Shown one piece after another: positions 34,255 through 46,854 of a DNA stretch of 64,000 nt. Position 1 is the first letter of the stretch. Each line of letters opens with the position of its first letter. The DNA comes from Cavia porcellus (taxonomy: Eukaryota > Chordata > Mammalia > Rodentia > Caviidae). The position numbers and the translations under genes are program-made. Location: positions 2,818,785 to 2,882,784 of the forward strand of contig NW_026947502.1 in NCBI RefSeq assembly GCF_034190915.1. The letters are read 5' to 3'. The notes beneath the pieces were generated by a model. That model was not told where the DNA came from, made no database searches, and saw only the letters and a list, made by a program, of their open reading frames with translations.

Positions 34255-35535
34255 TCTATCCCTGGAGTCTTTTTTGTAAAATGACCAGTCTCTCTACAGG
34301 TAAAACAGTTTTGTTTATGCTTTTGAGATAAGAACTGTTTAACTGTAAACCCTTGCAAGGCAGCAGCCATAGCAAAGCCTTGCTGACAAGCAGTTCCAAT
34401 GTCACAGCAAAGGTGTATATATCCTGTTAGGTCTGTTTTATTTTTATGAGGTCTGATAGTGGCCTGGCAGGCAGTGTTGGCATTTTCGAAAGCTAGCTGT
34501 TTAATAAAATCAGTGCCTGCAGAGCGTGGCCAAAGATTCTGTTAGCAGCAGTAATCAAACGATCAACAAATTCTGAAAAGGGTTCATCTGGGCCTTGCTT
34601 AATGCTAGTGAGACAGGAGCTCTTATTATCTTTTGCAGGCATCTTTCTCTATGCTCGAGTAGCTGCTGTTTGAATTTGAGCGAAAAGTGCTGGATTAAAC
34701 TCCTTTTGAGCTTCTTTACATGCATAGGCATCTTCCACTATTAACATATTAACGTCCCACCCATTGCCAGCTTGCGTATTGTGTCTGGCGGTCTCTTTGC
34801 AATATTTTGTATATTCTGATTTTCTTAAAAGATTATCCCCACCCAATAAAGTCACTCAGGCCAGTCTTTGCCAATCTGTAGGTGTGAGCCAGCCGTCAGC
34901 CAGAGAATTTAAAACAGCAAGAGTGAAAGCAGCTGTAGGGCCATATTGGGCAACTGCTATCTTTAATTCTTTTAGAGCTGCCGCTGTGAATGGCCTATGG
35001 GTCCTAATGACTTGTGGAGCTAGCGGCACAGCGCCCACGCCGTCTTGCAGCTGTGTGGTGCCATCTTGGGGAGGTACCTTTGTTTCCATCACCGGAAACA
35101 CCATTTCGGGGAGGGGCCCACCCTGATGTGCGGAAGTGAGGCAAGCGCCATTTTAGATAGAGAGTTGTGGCGGGCCTCGGGTGGTAGGGGCTCGGATGGC
35201 AGCGGGCCGCCTCTTGGGGCTTTAACATATCATTTGACTCATCAGAGGGGCAAGAAGGTTTAGATTCGTCTCCTGAAGGGAGCGATGTTGGCGAAGCGGA
35301 AGTGCGTAAAGGCTTCACCTTGGGTGATTGTTTTCTCAGTTTGAGGGTCTCGGCAGCGCTGTGTGAGTAGCTCTGAGATTAGGTTCCAGCAGGAAAGGCC
35401 GTACTCTTTCCCATCTTTTGCATCAATAGAGCCCTCTAAAGGAAACCAAGGGCAAACCTTATGAATAAATTGAAAGTACTGTAATAAATCTTTTTCTTTA
35501 GCCTTCCTCCCTCTTGTCTTTAATGCTTTACTTAA
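34255..35535 (-). pseudogene. Damaged gag of the deleted ERV
   Basis: In order, matrix-like sequence (VCPWFPLEGSID, about 35480), capsid sequence in 35104-34649 (AVAQYGPTAAFTLAVLNSLA) with an in-frame stop at about 34856-34858, the major homology region ([14 protein letters not shown], about 34590) and one zinc-knuckle-like [10 protein letters not shown] (about 34300) in other frames. At least two frame changes and several stops prevent a Gag product. Confidence 0.8.
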
Positions 35536-35708
35536 ACCTGATTATGATCGGCCTGACCCATGCGGGAAAAAAGGGGAAAGGATGGCCGTCCACTCACATG
35601 ACTCGAGCGGCGCGGCAGGTCCCAAGCAGCGTTGGTCACAAAACTCTTAGTTCCCTTCTTACGCTCGAGTCTCAGGACGGCTCCCTCGCTGAGCCCTTCG
35701 TGCCAGGA

Positions 35709-35728
35709 GCCCCACGACGGGCGCCACT
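35709..35728 (-). other. Primer-binding site, tRNA-Lys(CTT)-like with two mismatches
   Basis: Two bases after the LTR end, the minus strand reads TGGCGCCCGTCGTGGGGCTC. This complements the 3' end of tRNA-Lys1,2 apart from two central bases. Confidence 0.65.
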
Positions 35729-36064
35729 TGACCCGGCCTGCAGGTCAGTGCAGATCTGCGGGGCAGTTTCCTGGAGAAGGAACGGGGATTAACACAGACA
35801 GGGCCCGAGACAGAGAGACGGAGACAAGTCGAGGGAGTCCAATCAAGTCTCATTTCTTAATAAAGTGGTCGCTGCTTTTATAGGGCAGGGGGCGGGCCGA
35901 TGGGACAGGAAGAGGCTATGGGGTGATCTCTGATGGGTCATCGTCACGTCCCTGTACGTGACGTAAGTAGGAGAGGATTATGGTTAAGGTAGGCAGGCGC
36001 ACTATGTGCCCATAGGAGAGAGAGGTGGGGAGACAGCAGCAGGACAGTCACACTGCTCCCTACA
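35729..36064 (-). repeat. 5' LTR of the deleted ERV
   Basis: It has the same TG…CA boundaries as the 3' LTR and about 94% identity to it. The AATAAA of the partner LTR is mutated here (plus strand ttcttaataaag versus ttattaataaag). Confidence 0.9.
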
Positions 36065-36070
36065 TTCAGC
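36065..36070. repeat. ERV target-site duplication, right
   Basis: TTCAGC, matching 32770-32775. Confidence 0.85.
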
Positions 36071-36150
36071 TACCTCTGAAAAGCCTGCCCCCCATGACCA
36101 CATGAGGCTTTGGGGGAGACATCCAGACACAAGATATAACAAGGTGCCAA
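36071..36150 (+). repeat. Old interspersed repeat, right part
   Basis: This continues the repeat cut at 32775: ctacctctgaaaagcctgcc … catgaggctttg aligns with the 3' end of the copy at 36556-36965. Confidence 0.6.
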
Positions 36151-36555
36151 CCCTGCGACGTCCATTCCAGCAGCTCAGGGCCTGGGGACCAGTTCCTGTT
36201 CTGCTGACCAACCTCTGTGGCTTTTCTGCAGCAGTGAGGATTGAACCCCGCCAGGTGCCAGTAACCCAGCTACAGCCCCATCCCGAGAATTATTTTAATT
36301 TTTTTCATTGTTTTAACTTTCAAAGTGTTTTGGACAGTCTGCGTGTTTGCTTCCTCTCTCCCTCTCTTTTCCTCCCTTTTTGCTTTCCATCCCTTGTATC
36401 TTCCCTTCCTTCCCCTTGTCTATTTTCTTGTCTTTTTTTTTAAATCTGTCCCACAATCCCTGCACACCTCTGCCTCTGCTCCATTCAGAGGGCAGCCTGT
36501 GGTCTCCAGCCAGTTCTCCAAACCACCCGTCCCAGGGCCATCAGTGTGATTACCA

Positions 36556-36965
36556 TCTGTTCAGTTACTTCTCTTGTGCTGAGACAAAATACCCAGCACC
36601 TCCAAGTTAAGGGAGAAAAGGTTTCTTTGGCTCCCAGTGTGCAGAGGCTTTAGTCCACGGCCACCAGCTCCCAGGCAGGGTGGCACAGCAGAGGGGCCTC
36701 GCAGAGGAGAATCTGCCATGGCAGGCAGGCAGGGGAGAGCACATTCGCCCTCCTTCTGTCCCCTCTATGTCATGCAGGCTCCCAGCGTGCAGCACTCACA
36801 CTCTAACCCTAGCTGGAACTAAGCAGAACCAATCCGTGGACTGAGGTAGTAATCATACATCCCTGATCCCAGCAGCACACACTCTGGACCCAGCCACCTC
36901 TGGAAAGCCCCACCTGTGACTGTGTGAGGCTTTGAGGGGTCACAGCCACGACACCAACATGTGCC
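36556..36965 (+). repeat. Old interspersed repeat, second copy
   Basis: An uninterrupted relative of the repeat split by the ERV. Its end (cacctctggaaagccccacc … gtgaggctttgagg) shows where the split copy should join. The family is not named. Confidence 0.6.
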
Positions 36966-37084
36966 TCTGGGCCTGTAAAGATCTGCCCCTAAATTCTAAG
37001 TTTCACAGGTGTTTTGGGTTATTTTGTGTACTTCTATTCTGGGTGACGGTGACCGTTTTTGTCTTGTTTGGCTTGCTAAGGCCC

Positions 37085-37212
37085 TAGTGTTTGAGCCTGC
37101 AGAGCGCTAATCTGCATCCTCAGGCCTGGGCTGGCCTTGAGCTCCCTTCCTGCCTCAGTATCCACATTGCTCAAATCAGAGGCATAGACACTGGGCCTGG
37201 CCAATCCTTTTT
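37085..37212 (-). mobile_element. Decayed antisense B1-like SINE (tentative)
   Basis: Plus-strand blocks cctgggctggccttgagctc … cctcagtatcc … cagaggcatagacactgggcctggcc fit an old antisense B1. Confidence 0.45.
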
Positions 37213-37516
37213 ATTTTTAAACAACCAATTAAACTGATTTAGTAAAATAGTTGACTCACATATCAGCAAAGGTGACTTCAACCTTGACTGTTGGCTAAAT
37301 AGTGCAGAAATGATCTGCTTAACCAATTTTGGAAAAGTGAGTTTATCAGTGCCTCGTAGATTCTCACCTGGACACAATCCCACGTCCTACGAGCTTCACC
37401 ACAGGGTGATTTTCTTGCAGCGTTTCTCAGGATCTTGGTGGCGCAGTAACTGGCCCGATCACTTTGAGACTTCTTTCCCTTCGTGAGACCCTGTCTTGAA
37501 ATAAAAAATTTAAAAG

Positions 37517-37572
37517 GCCTAGGGGTATAGCTCATTGTAAAGACCCTGGACTCAACCTTTGTACCACCCGGA
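37517..37572 (+). mobile_element. ID-like (tRNA-Ala-derived) SINE fragment
   Basis: aggggtatagctcattgtaaag followed by ctcaacctttgtacc matches the ID head and tail. The following GAAA microsatellite probably grew from its A-rich tail. Confidence 0.55.
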
Positions 37573-37580
37573 AGTGAAAT

Positions 37581-37582
37581 AG

Positions 37583-37633
<51 letters not shown>

Positions 37634-37650
37634 AAAAAGAGAGAGAGAGG

Positions 37651-37702
<52 letters not shown>

Positions 37703-37706
37703 AAGT
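37581..37706. repeat. (GAAA)n/(GA)n microsatellite
   Basis: A continuous purine tract, first GAAA tetranucleotides, then GA dinucleotides. The long frame read across it on the minus strand is simple-sequence artefact. Confidence 0.97.
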
Positions 37707-38106
37707 AAGTTGAAAACTTATTCCAGAGCCAGGGCTGTAGGGGTGTGGCTAGGGCAGGGGCCCTCACTGGCCCAGTGGACCTCACCCAGTGGGCCTCTGC
37801 TCCCCACAGCCCGCAGTGCCCGCGCTTCCCATAACCACAGCGCAGGTGGTCCCCAGGACCTCCCTGAGCTTATGCATGCAACATTTCTTTCCAAACCTGC
37901 TCACGCCCAGTACCCACTAGACTGCCCGAGTGCCTCTGCACTCTCAGGGTCAAAGACTGTGCCAAATTCAGCCCTGTGCATTCCCTTTTCAGCTCGTGCT
38001 TTTCATACCGGTAAATATTTAAGTGCCTTTTGACTGTCTGGAGCTTAGTGAATGTCCCCGCACACACAACTTTTTGAACTGATTTCTGTTGAAAAGATTT
38101 GCGAAG

Positions 38107-38227
38107 CAAGCTGGGGTGGTAACACACAGATGTTATCCTAACACTGGAGAGGCTGAGGCAGGAGTGCCCTGAGTTCAAGACCAGCCCAGACAACTTAGTG
38201 AGACCCCATCTCAAAACACTAAGAAGA
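38107..38227 (+). mobile_element. B1-like SINE
   Basis: gctggggtggtaacacacagatg … gaggctgaggcaggagtg … gttcaagaccagcccagac … gagaccccatctcaaaa; a diverged sense copy. Confidence 0.7.
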
Positions 38228-41200
38228 AAGCTTTTCCCGTGTGCGGTCAGGGACAAGGGTGCTGCCTGAGCACCGCACACCCGGAAGCCTGGGACTCTGC
38301 AGCCAGGGTGCATTCCCAGCGCCTTTTAAAATTCCTTAATTTAACACAATTGTGTGGGCCAAGCTCAGACCTGGTCCTCTTGCCCCAGCCCACCAGGGTA
38401 CTGGAAGGACACGTGTGAGTCTCACATGGGGTTCAGTTTTCTGACACCCCATTACTAACCTAGAGAGAAGACACTCAGAGATAACTCACATGACACCTCT
38501 GGACAGAGCAAGAGTGGCTCCTTCCCTGGCCCCACTTGAGCCTCTGACCTCAGAGGCTGTGGAGAATCCCAGGAAGGCCCCTGGGTCACCCTGCAGGATC
38601 CCAGACCAGTACACTGTGCAGCCAAGGCCTCCTGGGGAGCAGGTTCCAGCAGCTGCGAGGGTGCCAGGGTGGGGGCGGGCTGCTCACCCAGCTCTCCACA
38701 AAGAAAGGCTCTCCAATCTCCTGGATGCGTCTCTCTGGTGGGCACTCAGAAGCCACCACCTCCCCATGTGTCCCAAGATGCCACTGTGTCTTCAGAACAC
38801 AGTTAGAAGCCTCCAGCCAACAGCTTCCCAAGGCGGCTGGGGAAAAGGCGGCCAGCAGAACACAGACTTGGCTCACCAGGGATAGAAGCCTGACGTCCCT
38901 CGGGTTGCCACGGAAATGCAGGGAGAGCTCCAGAGTCCAGCTCAAATCAGTGTCACAACTGAGAGTGGAAGGCAGATCCAGGGCCTCCCACTGCCCGGGA
39001 GCCCTGCGGCCCAGGAGAAATATAATGTGACCCACAGTGCCGGGGTACGTCTGGTTTTACTTACTCATGTCTGTGTTTACTGCGGCACTGAGGGCTGAAC
39101 ACAGGGCCTTCACACTGAGCTACATCCTTTTTATATTTTATTTTTGGACAGGATCTCACAAAATTAACAAGAATAGGCTTAAAATTGAGGACCCCCTCCC
39201 CCCGCAGCCTCCCAGAGAACTGGGTTTATGCAGGGCAGCACCATGCCCCACCTTCACCCCAGTTTTCGCTTTGGTACCATCCATATGCCACACAAAGACA
39301 GGCAGAGGTAACAGGCAGGTCACCCACGGTGTGCGGCTGTCCACACTGCGATGCAGACACCCAGACACGGAGCCCTGTGTGTCCCCATCCCTGCCTTCTT
39401 GGTGTGACCTCCGTGACAGAATGCTCCTCCTGAGGCCCATTCTTTTCTCTTCCTCCTTTCTTTCTTTTTCTTCATTTGTTTGTGGTGCTTGGGTCAAACT
39501 CAGGGCCCGCGCCTTGGAGGCCCTGTGCTTCAGCGCTGCTCTGCACCTCACCCCCGGGGTCAGTCCCCATGCCTGGCCCAGGCGCCCACCTGATGGACAC
39601 CACTGCACCCTGGCGGTCCCGGCGGCCTCGCCCCGTGGCTGGTCCCTTCTCCCCCAGCCTGACCCCGCGAGCCTCAGGCGGACTCTAAGCCTTTGCTCCA
39701 GCCTGTCCACGTGTGGGTTTTGCAACTCGAGCTGGCTGCTGAACAGGCAGAGTTTCCTAGGTCTCCTCGGGACTCTGACTTTAGGGATCCGGGGTGGATT
39801 TTCCGGAGCTGGAGGCAACCTGGACCTGGTGAAAGCATAAAGATAAAAGTGATAGATGAGCCACATAACATTTTTAAACCTCTATCACAAAAGGCAAAAA
39901 CATTGTAAGATCAAACAGCAAATGACGCACCAAAACACGGATTTGCAACACAGATCATAAAGGACCAGTATCCTTAATATTACAAGCTTTTTCCAAAACC
40001 ACTTAAAAAAAGTGGTAGGTAATAGCACTGTGGGTTTATAGAATAAGTTAAAGCTGACAGCAAATGAATAAAAACGTTTACTATTTGAGCAACATAAACA
40101 ACTAAAGGTTTAAAATACAAGTTAAAAAACACTTTGCCAAGTTGACAGACAAAAGGTAATGATACCCGGTGTTGGAAAGGATACACATTTTCCTGAAGGC
40201 ATTTTGCCTCATTTTTAAAAAGTCTTTAAAGTTTACATGCTGATTAGCCCAGAAATTCCACCACTGGCAAACCAGGAGAGATGGTTTGAGGATATCCGTA
40301 CTGAATGATCATCTCAGGATTGCAACGACAATATTAACAATGCTAACACACACACACACTTTTTCGGTTTTTTGTTTGTTTCTTTTTGGTTTTTTTGGTA
40401 CCGGGGATCAAACTCATGACCTTGAACTTACCAGGCAGATACTTATACCACTGAGCTAAATCCCTAGGCCAACACACACAATTTCATGGTCATAAGATAA
40501 ACTAATATGTATTCAATGACCTCCAGCTTTTTTCTCTGTCTCTCCACCCACCACAATGACTTCAACTGGAAGATTTAAGACAGTCCTTCTTTTTCCTTGT
40601 TTTAAATTTTTAGAGTAAAATTGCAAAAGATATGAGATTTTAAGGCAGGACGTTAATCAGCTTTTTGAGTCTCACGTTAGTAGACACTAGTCTTCAGGAG
40701 GGCTGTTGAACATGTTGAAAATGTCTAGGTCCCATTCCCAGGAGGTTCTGAGTCAGGATGACTCCTGCAAACCCTCTGGAGTGATTTCAATGCTGATGAC
40801 CCCACACCACATCTCATAAAACCCTTTTGTAATCGCAGATTTAACTTTAAAAAAAAAACAGAACTAAACTGGCTATAATTAGATCCTCTTTGGCTTGGCT
40901 CTGCCATGTCTTGCTCTTAGAACTGGGACAGTTTACTGTGTCTGTCTGAGTTTCCAACCTGATTAATCAAAAGACAGGCTCCTGACTCACTCCCACCTCC
41001 TCAAATGTAACCAGTCCTAATACAGAAATATTGGCTCTGTGAATGTACACATTTTCTAGACAGGTTCTAATCCGAGATTCCCCAGGAGTCTTTCTTGTAT
41101 ATTAACATGAAGGGAGACTATTTCTAATGATAATTGGTTGTGGCCAACTCTGCCTTTAAGCCTTGTGGTCTCTCTCCATTCCTACAGTCTGCACAGTCCT

Positions 41201-43670
41201 GGAGCTCGAGCACCAGGGAATCTGGCTGTCTGGGCAGCAGGACCTTGGAAACCATTGGCTAGTAACGTGATTGGATGAGTCTGGCACAGTGAATAATTGG
41301 CTCTGGGCGACTTCAATAAGGGGAATGCGCAATTACACATTCTGGCTTCTGACCTGGGCCCGTTTTGAAACTTTATGATCTGGAATGGCCAAGTATTCTT
41401 AGCCCACCAATATAACAGCTGAAAATTATCAGAAATTGCTATAAATTCGAGAGGTCAAGAAGAAGTGAAGAAATAAAACCACCGTATCTCTTTCTAATCC
41501 GTATTCTATGCATTCACTAAAGAGAGTTCTTTCTCTAAAAAGAAAGCATTTGTTTAGTTTTTCACAAAGTCAACTCTTTGGAAGTAAAATGTCAAAAAGA
41601 AACAAAAGGGAAAAAAGGGGAAGGCTACTTGTCACAGTCGGTTGTGGCAGTTGTGTGACAAGTGTGCCTGCACTGAGATAATGCAAACGTGTATTAAATA
41701 CCTACTGTACATCGTGTCCTGTGCTAGGATCTAAGGATGGACTGTGTGATTCAAAATCAGTTCCTGCTCTGGTGGGTTTGTGTCCTGGGGTATGATCTGT
41801 AGCCTCACCAGTGTAGTCGTCTAATACCTTATAACCAGCTTGAGTACGTAGCAGGACAAGGAGAACGTAATTCTATGACAGACAGTGAATAACCAAGGGG
41901 TCAAGACCAAAGATTATGGATGGCTGTGCTGAGAAAGTGATGCCTGAATGGAGATGTGGAAGAAGGGCAGCGCTGGGTGGAGAGAGAGCAGGCCAGCCCC
42001 GCGCACTGTGTGTGCTGTGGCCCGCAGGAAGCTTGGCAGTGTGTCTTGAAGGAGCCAGAGAGAAGGGGGTGCGTAGTAGGAGAGGGTCCCGTGCGGGAGG
42101 GATGCAGGCAGGTGTGCAGAAGTGTGGGACCCTGAGGACTTCCTGGACCACAGGAGGGACCTTGGATTCTGTCCTGAAGTTAAAGGAACGCGTTGGTCAT
42201 GTGCAAGTGAGCACATCCACGTCGCCGTCGGCGTTTGGATAAGACGATCATGGCTGCAGTAAGAGGAATGATTGGGGAATGTCACAAGGACTGGGTGCAG
42301 GAAGTGAGGGGCTCTGGCTGTGGAGGTGGGACCAGGGGACAGATTGCAGGGATGTCGGCTGTGGGGCACAGTAGCATTGGCCCCTCGCCTTCTCACTTGC
42401 ACTCTGTCACAGCCCCACAGGACGTCATGTAGATGCTCACCGCAGTCTCCTGAACTTCAGTGAGCCGGACACACAGTTCTGAGTCGTTAGTGCCCAGACA
42501 GGCCTTGTGCAGTGACCAGCACAGGCATGGGGCAAGCTGACAGCCAAGCAGGGCCACCTGGGCGTGGCATCCTGGATCACATGGGTCTGCTGGCGCTCAG
42601 TGCCCGTATCATGGCAGAGGGACAGCTGTTGTCCCCTTGTTTGTATAGCGGTGCCCACCTCTCAGTCCCTGTTGGCGGCTAACTCAATGACATACATTAC
42701 TTCCCAGAGTCCTTCTCTTTGTCTAGGAGGCCACTCCGATAAGCCTAGACGCGGAGGCTACATGAGTTCAGAGAGGGTTAAGTCACCTCCAAAACATTTA
42801 CCAAATCCGGTTCTAGTCCTCACCCTGCCTATTCTCCTGAAGTTTGTTTTCTCTCTTTTGATCATATTTTTACACTTTTCTCCCTCTAAATTTACCAACC
42901 ATGTTGAGAACAAACGACATGCTAAAGTGTTCAGTTGGTATCACGTGTAGCAGTTCTGAAAGGAACGTGCCAGAGTGTGTGAGAGAAATTATGGGGCAAT
43001 GGAAACTATGCACGGCAGTATCAGCCTGTTTAGCAAACAGATGAAGAAAATCAGTGCTGGGATAATCAAAACACAATTTAGAGGTATCCGTTAGCAGGTC
43101 CACGTTCAAAAATGGTATTTCCCACTGGTTACCTGCAAGGAAAGAGGCAATAATACCCATATACTTTGTACTTTGAATTTTCTAGTAACGGTGAAGTAGG
43201 CTGTCTCAGACTACGGATAATTCCCAGATTGTCATGCATTTCCGGGGTACTTGCATACCTCAGGACAACATCAAATTAGAATAATTTAGAACAATTCTAC
43301 TCACATTTTCTCTGCAGTAATCTGAAGCTACTCCTAATTCACCAAATAGGAAAATCATCTTTGTTATGCTTTTGCTTTCAAGCTCTACAAGTATTTTAGG
43401 ATAAAATTTTTTTAAAAAATGGAAACATTTATGTGTAATCCAAAAATACGTGGATGATGTGATCAGTACTTGTAGAGTGAAGTCCTTGGCCATCGCTCCA
43501 CAGTGATTCAGCCCTAGTGATATTCACTGACGCCTCCAGCATGCCCAGCAGATACCTGTGTGCGCTGTGCTACATTAGGGATTACCTAGAGTTCATAACC
43601 TGGCTAAGCTTGGCTCAAGAAAAAGAGATTTAAGCAATAGCTGGACGTAGTTTTCTGGTGGAAAACGGAC
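38228..43670. other. Gene-poor stretch
   Basis: No host gene is recognised. The longest frames (267 aa at 39037-39840 and 236 aa on the opposite strand) lie in GC-rich sequence with SINE fragments and show no domain or splice support. Small antisense ID-like fragments occur at 39085-39148 and 39478-39575, and a clear one at 40360-40472. Confidence 0.5.
40360..40472 (-). mobile_element. ID-like SINE, antisense
   Basis: ggtaccggggatcaaactcatg … ggcagatacttataccactgagctaaatccctaggcc is the reverse of an ID element with its tRNA-derived promoter. A T/G-rich tract at its left is the reversed A-rich tail. Confidence 0.7.
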
Positions 43671-43674
43671 AGAT

Positions 43675-44000
43675 CAGTGTTTCAGTCCATTCAGACTGTT
43701 TATAATAACCAAACCAGTGGCTTATAGATGACGGGAATTTATCTCTCACAAGTGTGGCCGTTAGGATCCCCCATGGAGATGCTGGCAGATCTGGTGTCTC
43801 ATGCAGGCCCCGCTCCTGGTCCACCATCAGAGCCTTTTCACTGTATCCCCACATGGTCTGAGAGCCTCTTTCTCCTCCCACTTTCATGACTTAACCATCC
43901 CCCAAAGACCCTGCTTTTTAATACAATTATTTTGGGAGCTTCGTTTAAAATAGAAATTTGGAAGGGGCGCAAACATTTAGATTGTCATAACTTGGTGTTC
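43675..44000 (-). repeat. Ancient interspersed repeat
   Basis: agtccattcagactgtttataata … gtggcttatagatgacgggaatttatctctcaca … cctccc/ccaaagaccctgc belongs to a widespread mammalian repeat. The same family appears in reverse at 46855-46942 plus 55039-55440. Confidence 0.5.
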
Positions 44001-44687
44001 AAATGGACATAAAGCCTCTTTGCATATGCTTAAGTATATCTAAACAGATTAAATGTTGGCATTTGCATAATGTGGGAGTTGACCCAAATTGGCGTCCCAA
44101 GCCGCTGTGTATTGCACAGCTACAAAGACCTCTAAGGGTTTAAGTGTGGAGGATTCCTAAGAAGTAGAAATCTGGAGATCAATCAGCTTCTAGTGGTAAG
44201 TACAGTAAATGACCAGTCTGTAAAGTTTTGTGCAGTTATGGCAACAAATAAAATGCTGTCCTTGCCAATGGTTGATGATTCATCATTGGGAGAACCTTTT
44301 CCTAGTAGCTTGAGTTAGACATAAACTGAGTTGTAGCATTTCTATTTTTAAAATATCATAAAATCAAGAATCACCATGATCCAGTTATCCAAAGAAGCAT
44401 AATTAATATTCTGTGGTATGTTCTTATAATCTGTGTCTTCTTTGTGATTCAAACTGATTTTATTCATCCAAAAATACACCATAAGTAATGTACTGTGTTT
44501 GTTAGAGTAACATGAAAATCACAAGATCACCGAGGCTAATGCTACTCAGTCCTCAGTAAGCACACAGTAAATATTTGAAAAGGGCAGCGTGGATGGGCTT
44601 TGGCACTTTCTCCTACACAGGTAAGTGTCTCTCTGTCTGACAGGTTGATAGTATTCACTATTTTGGGTGATTTTTGAAATGGCCTTA

Positions 44688-44772
44688 GGGTGGGAATACA
44701 GCTCAGCGGCACAGTGCCTGCCTGGCAAGCGGAAGATCCTGAGTTCAATTCCCAACATCCGGGAAAAAAAAG
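44688..44772 (+). mobile_element. ID-like SINE
   Basis: tagggtgggaatacagctcag … gtgcctgcctggcaagcgg … cctgagttcaattcccaac followed by an A-run; a complete tRNA-Ala-type element. Confidence 0.75.
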
Positions 44773-45240
44773 TTATAAAATGACCTCAAGAATATTCAGA
44801 AAAAATCAGAAGTTGTTTTCAGATTTAAGACGTTTCTTTTTGCCCATCATTCGCGCTCCCTAACTGAACTCAGGGTTCTCACGGTAGCCTCGTGTGGAGG
44901 GGCACTGATGGCGTGATACTGCACCCAGCTCCTCTGCACAGAGAAAGGAGTGTTGGGCACCTTCCCAGCTTCCAAGCCCAATGTTTACCCTGACACATTT
45001 GGGGTACCATCCCCTTTTGTCTGTCTGCCTACACTACTCACCCCTGAAATCACGGTCACCCAACTGTAGAGGGCGTTCCAATCATTCGAAACATCTTGTT
45101 CTCCTTTAAGAGCAGCAGAGTTCCTTGTCCACTGTGAGAAAATCTAACTGGTCATTATTTGGATTAATTTATTTTCTAATCCATTTGTTCGCAGGCCTCC
45201 CGCAATGGACGTTGTAGCTTTACTGCTTTATTTTTCAAGG

Positions 45241-45315
45241 AAAGAGGAGGAAAAGGACAAGGAAGAAGAGGAAGAGGAGGAGGAGGAGGAGGAGGCTGAG
45301 AAGGAGGAGGAGGAA
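45241..45315. repeat. Purine-rich (AGG)n low-complexity tract
   Basis: GAAGAGGAAGAGG(AGG)n, imperfect. Confidence 0.85.
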
Positions 45316-46039
45316 GACCACGGTTCTCTGAGGCTCCAGACAGTAACATGAAAGGCAGACATGAAAGCAGGAAAGCCAGAGGACACTTACAGCAAGAAAT
45401 CGCCTGCTTCATCTCCACAGCACAGATACTCATCTTCAGGAAGACACTCTCCTCCCTAGAAAATCACACCTGGCAATTTATTCTGAGAAAGGTTCAAAAC
45501 AATAGCTTCAGATGAAACAGGCTCAGAGGAGTCAGCACCTGTAAAACAGAGGATTTGTGTAAACCTTTGGGTCTATTTCCACTGCCAAAGAGTTGTTTTC
45601 GTAATTGGTCAGACTTCAGGTTTAGCTCATGTTTACCTTATCCTTCTCCAACAAAAGGCTTTGAGCCCAGGGGAGGCTACTACAAGAGGCCCTGGGAAAG
45701 ATTTCAGTTACCAGCGTGAGGAGAAAGAACTCAGGGCGACACCGACAAGCAGAAGAAGGTCTCCAAAGCCCTCTCCCCTGCAGCCTGGAGACGTCTGTGT
45801 ACTCTGCTCTCTGGCTCACCCCAGACCAGACAAGCAAGCAGTCCCATTTGCTGATTGAAGATCAGCCTATCTAGAATATAATACTTTTCAAGTAGCTCTA
45901 ATACTCTATCTGTGAAGTATGTAGAAAGTCTTTTCTGTGTCATTTTCCCTTTAAAATACAGCCCTACTAGGGCAATTTCAACTATCCAACATGTGCTCCA
46001 AATTTTCCCAAGATTTATGTGACCATGCAGCCAACTCAG

Positions 46040-46130
46040 ATTGAGCTCAGTGGTGCAGTGCCTGCCTGGCAAGCATTCGGTCCTCAGTTTGATTCCCAGT
46101 AACTCCAGCCCCACTCTCACCCCCCCAAAA
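46040..46130 (+). mobile_element. ID-like SINE
   Basis: gagctcagtggtgcagtgcc … ggcaagcattcggtcctcag … gattcccagtaac with a C/A-rich tail; related to the copy at 44.7 kb. Confidence 0.7.
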
Positions 46131-46854
46131 GAGACGTATCAGATTCTGTTAACTCCACTCAACCCAGGGGGGGAACTCAGTGATCACATGGCACATCAGT
46201 CAGTACCCAATTGTTGGACACTTAGCTTATTCTTTGTTGCTAAGGTTCATCTCAGTGTTATAAAGGGGTTTTAAATAAGATAAAAGGAAACCAGAAAACT
46301 GGCCATGTTTGTGGGAAGATATTCTTAAATGAGATTTAAGGCCAGGAAGTTCCCCTGTCAGCGTGGCCCTTGTGCTTGACTGGGGACTTTTATGTGAGCC
46401 TATTCTAGCTGCTCTGTGGAGAATGGACTGCCGGGCACAACGCAGGAAGAGGGGGGCTGTGTTGGAGTTCCGGCTAAGAGGATATAAATGCTTGGACTTT
46501 GGTGGTAAGGTGCAAATAAAGAGCAATAGTCCACTTCAGAGGGATGTGGAGACAGCACCATATAGACTTGGAGAGGTATCACTTATGGAGGATAAGGGAG
46601 AACAGCCCGAGAGGGGGGCTTTTAGTGTGGCCCAATCTTCATTACCACAGAACATTCTAGAACAGTCTAGAAGTTAAATTAAGTTTAGCCCCCTACTGAC
46701 ATTGTATTAAGACTTTGCATTGCATGCATGTCATCCAGGACAGCAGACAGGCAGGTTGCTGAGCCTCACGCCCTCTCACTCTGGGCCTCCTCTGCTGTTA
46801 CCCCTGGGAGAGGACAGCGTACCATGCAAAGATCTGCCTCAGCTGGAAACTTCT

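Larger units (their letters stand above)
32776..36064 (-). mobile_element. IAP/betaretrovirus-like provirus with large internal deletions, minus strand
   Basis: Two LTRs (about 335 bp each) and a TTCAGC duplication bracket a 2.6-kb interior; intact members of the class are several kb longer. In coding order the interior has a Lys-type primer-binding site, a damaged gag, a non-retroviral-looking 190-bp segment, the C-terminal end of integrase, the end of an Env transmembrane subunit and a polypurine tract. RT and most of env are gone. By eye the LTRs differ at about 20 sites, so it is much older than the provirus at 47-55 kb. Confidence 0.9.
44001..46854. other. No recognisable gene
   Basis: Non-coding sequence with ID-like SINEs (44688-44772 and 46040-46130) and a GA/AGG-rich purine tract (45241-45315). 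Confidence 0.5.

Noticed and set aside
37552..37785. Ser/Leu/Phe repeat protein on the minus strand
   Set aside because: Translation of the (GAAA)n/(GA)n microsatellite.
39037..39866. Long overlapping frames of 267 aa (+) and 236 aa (-)
   Set aside because: GC-rich sequence with SINE fragments; open on both strands, no domain, no splice context.
41914..42402. Ser/Pro/His-rich 162-aa minus-strand frame
   Set aside because: No recognisable domain, overlapped by frames on the other strand, no splice signals.
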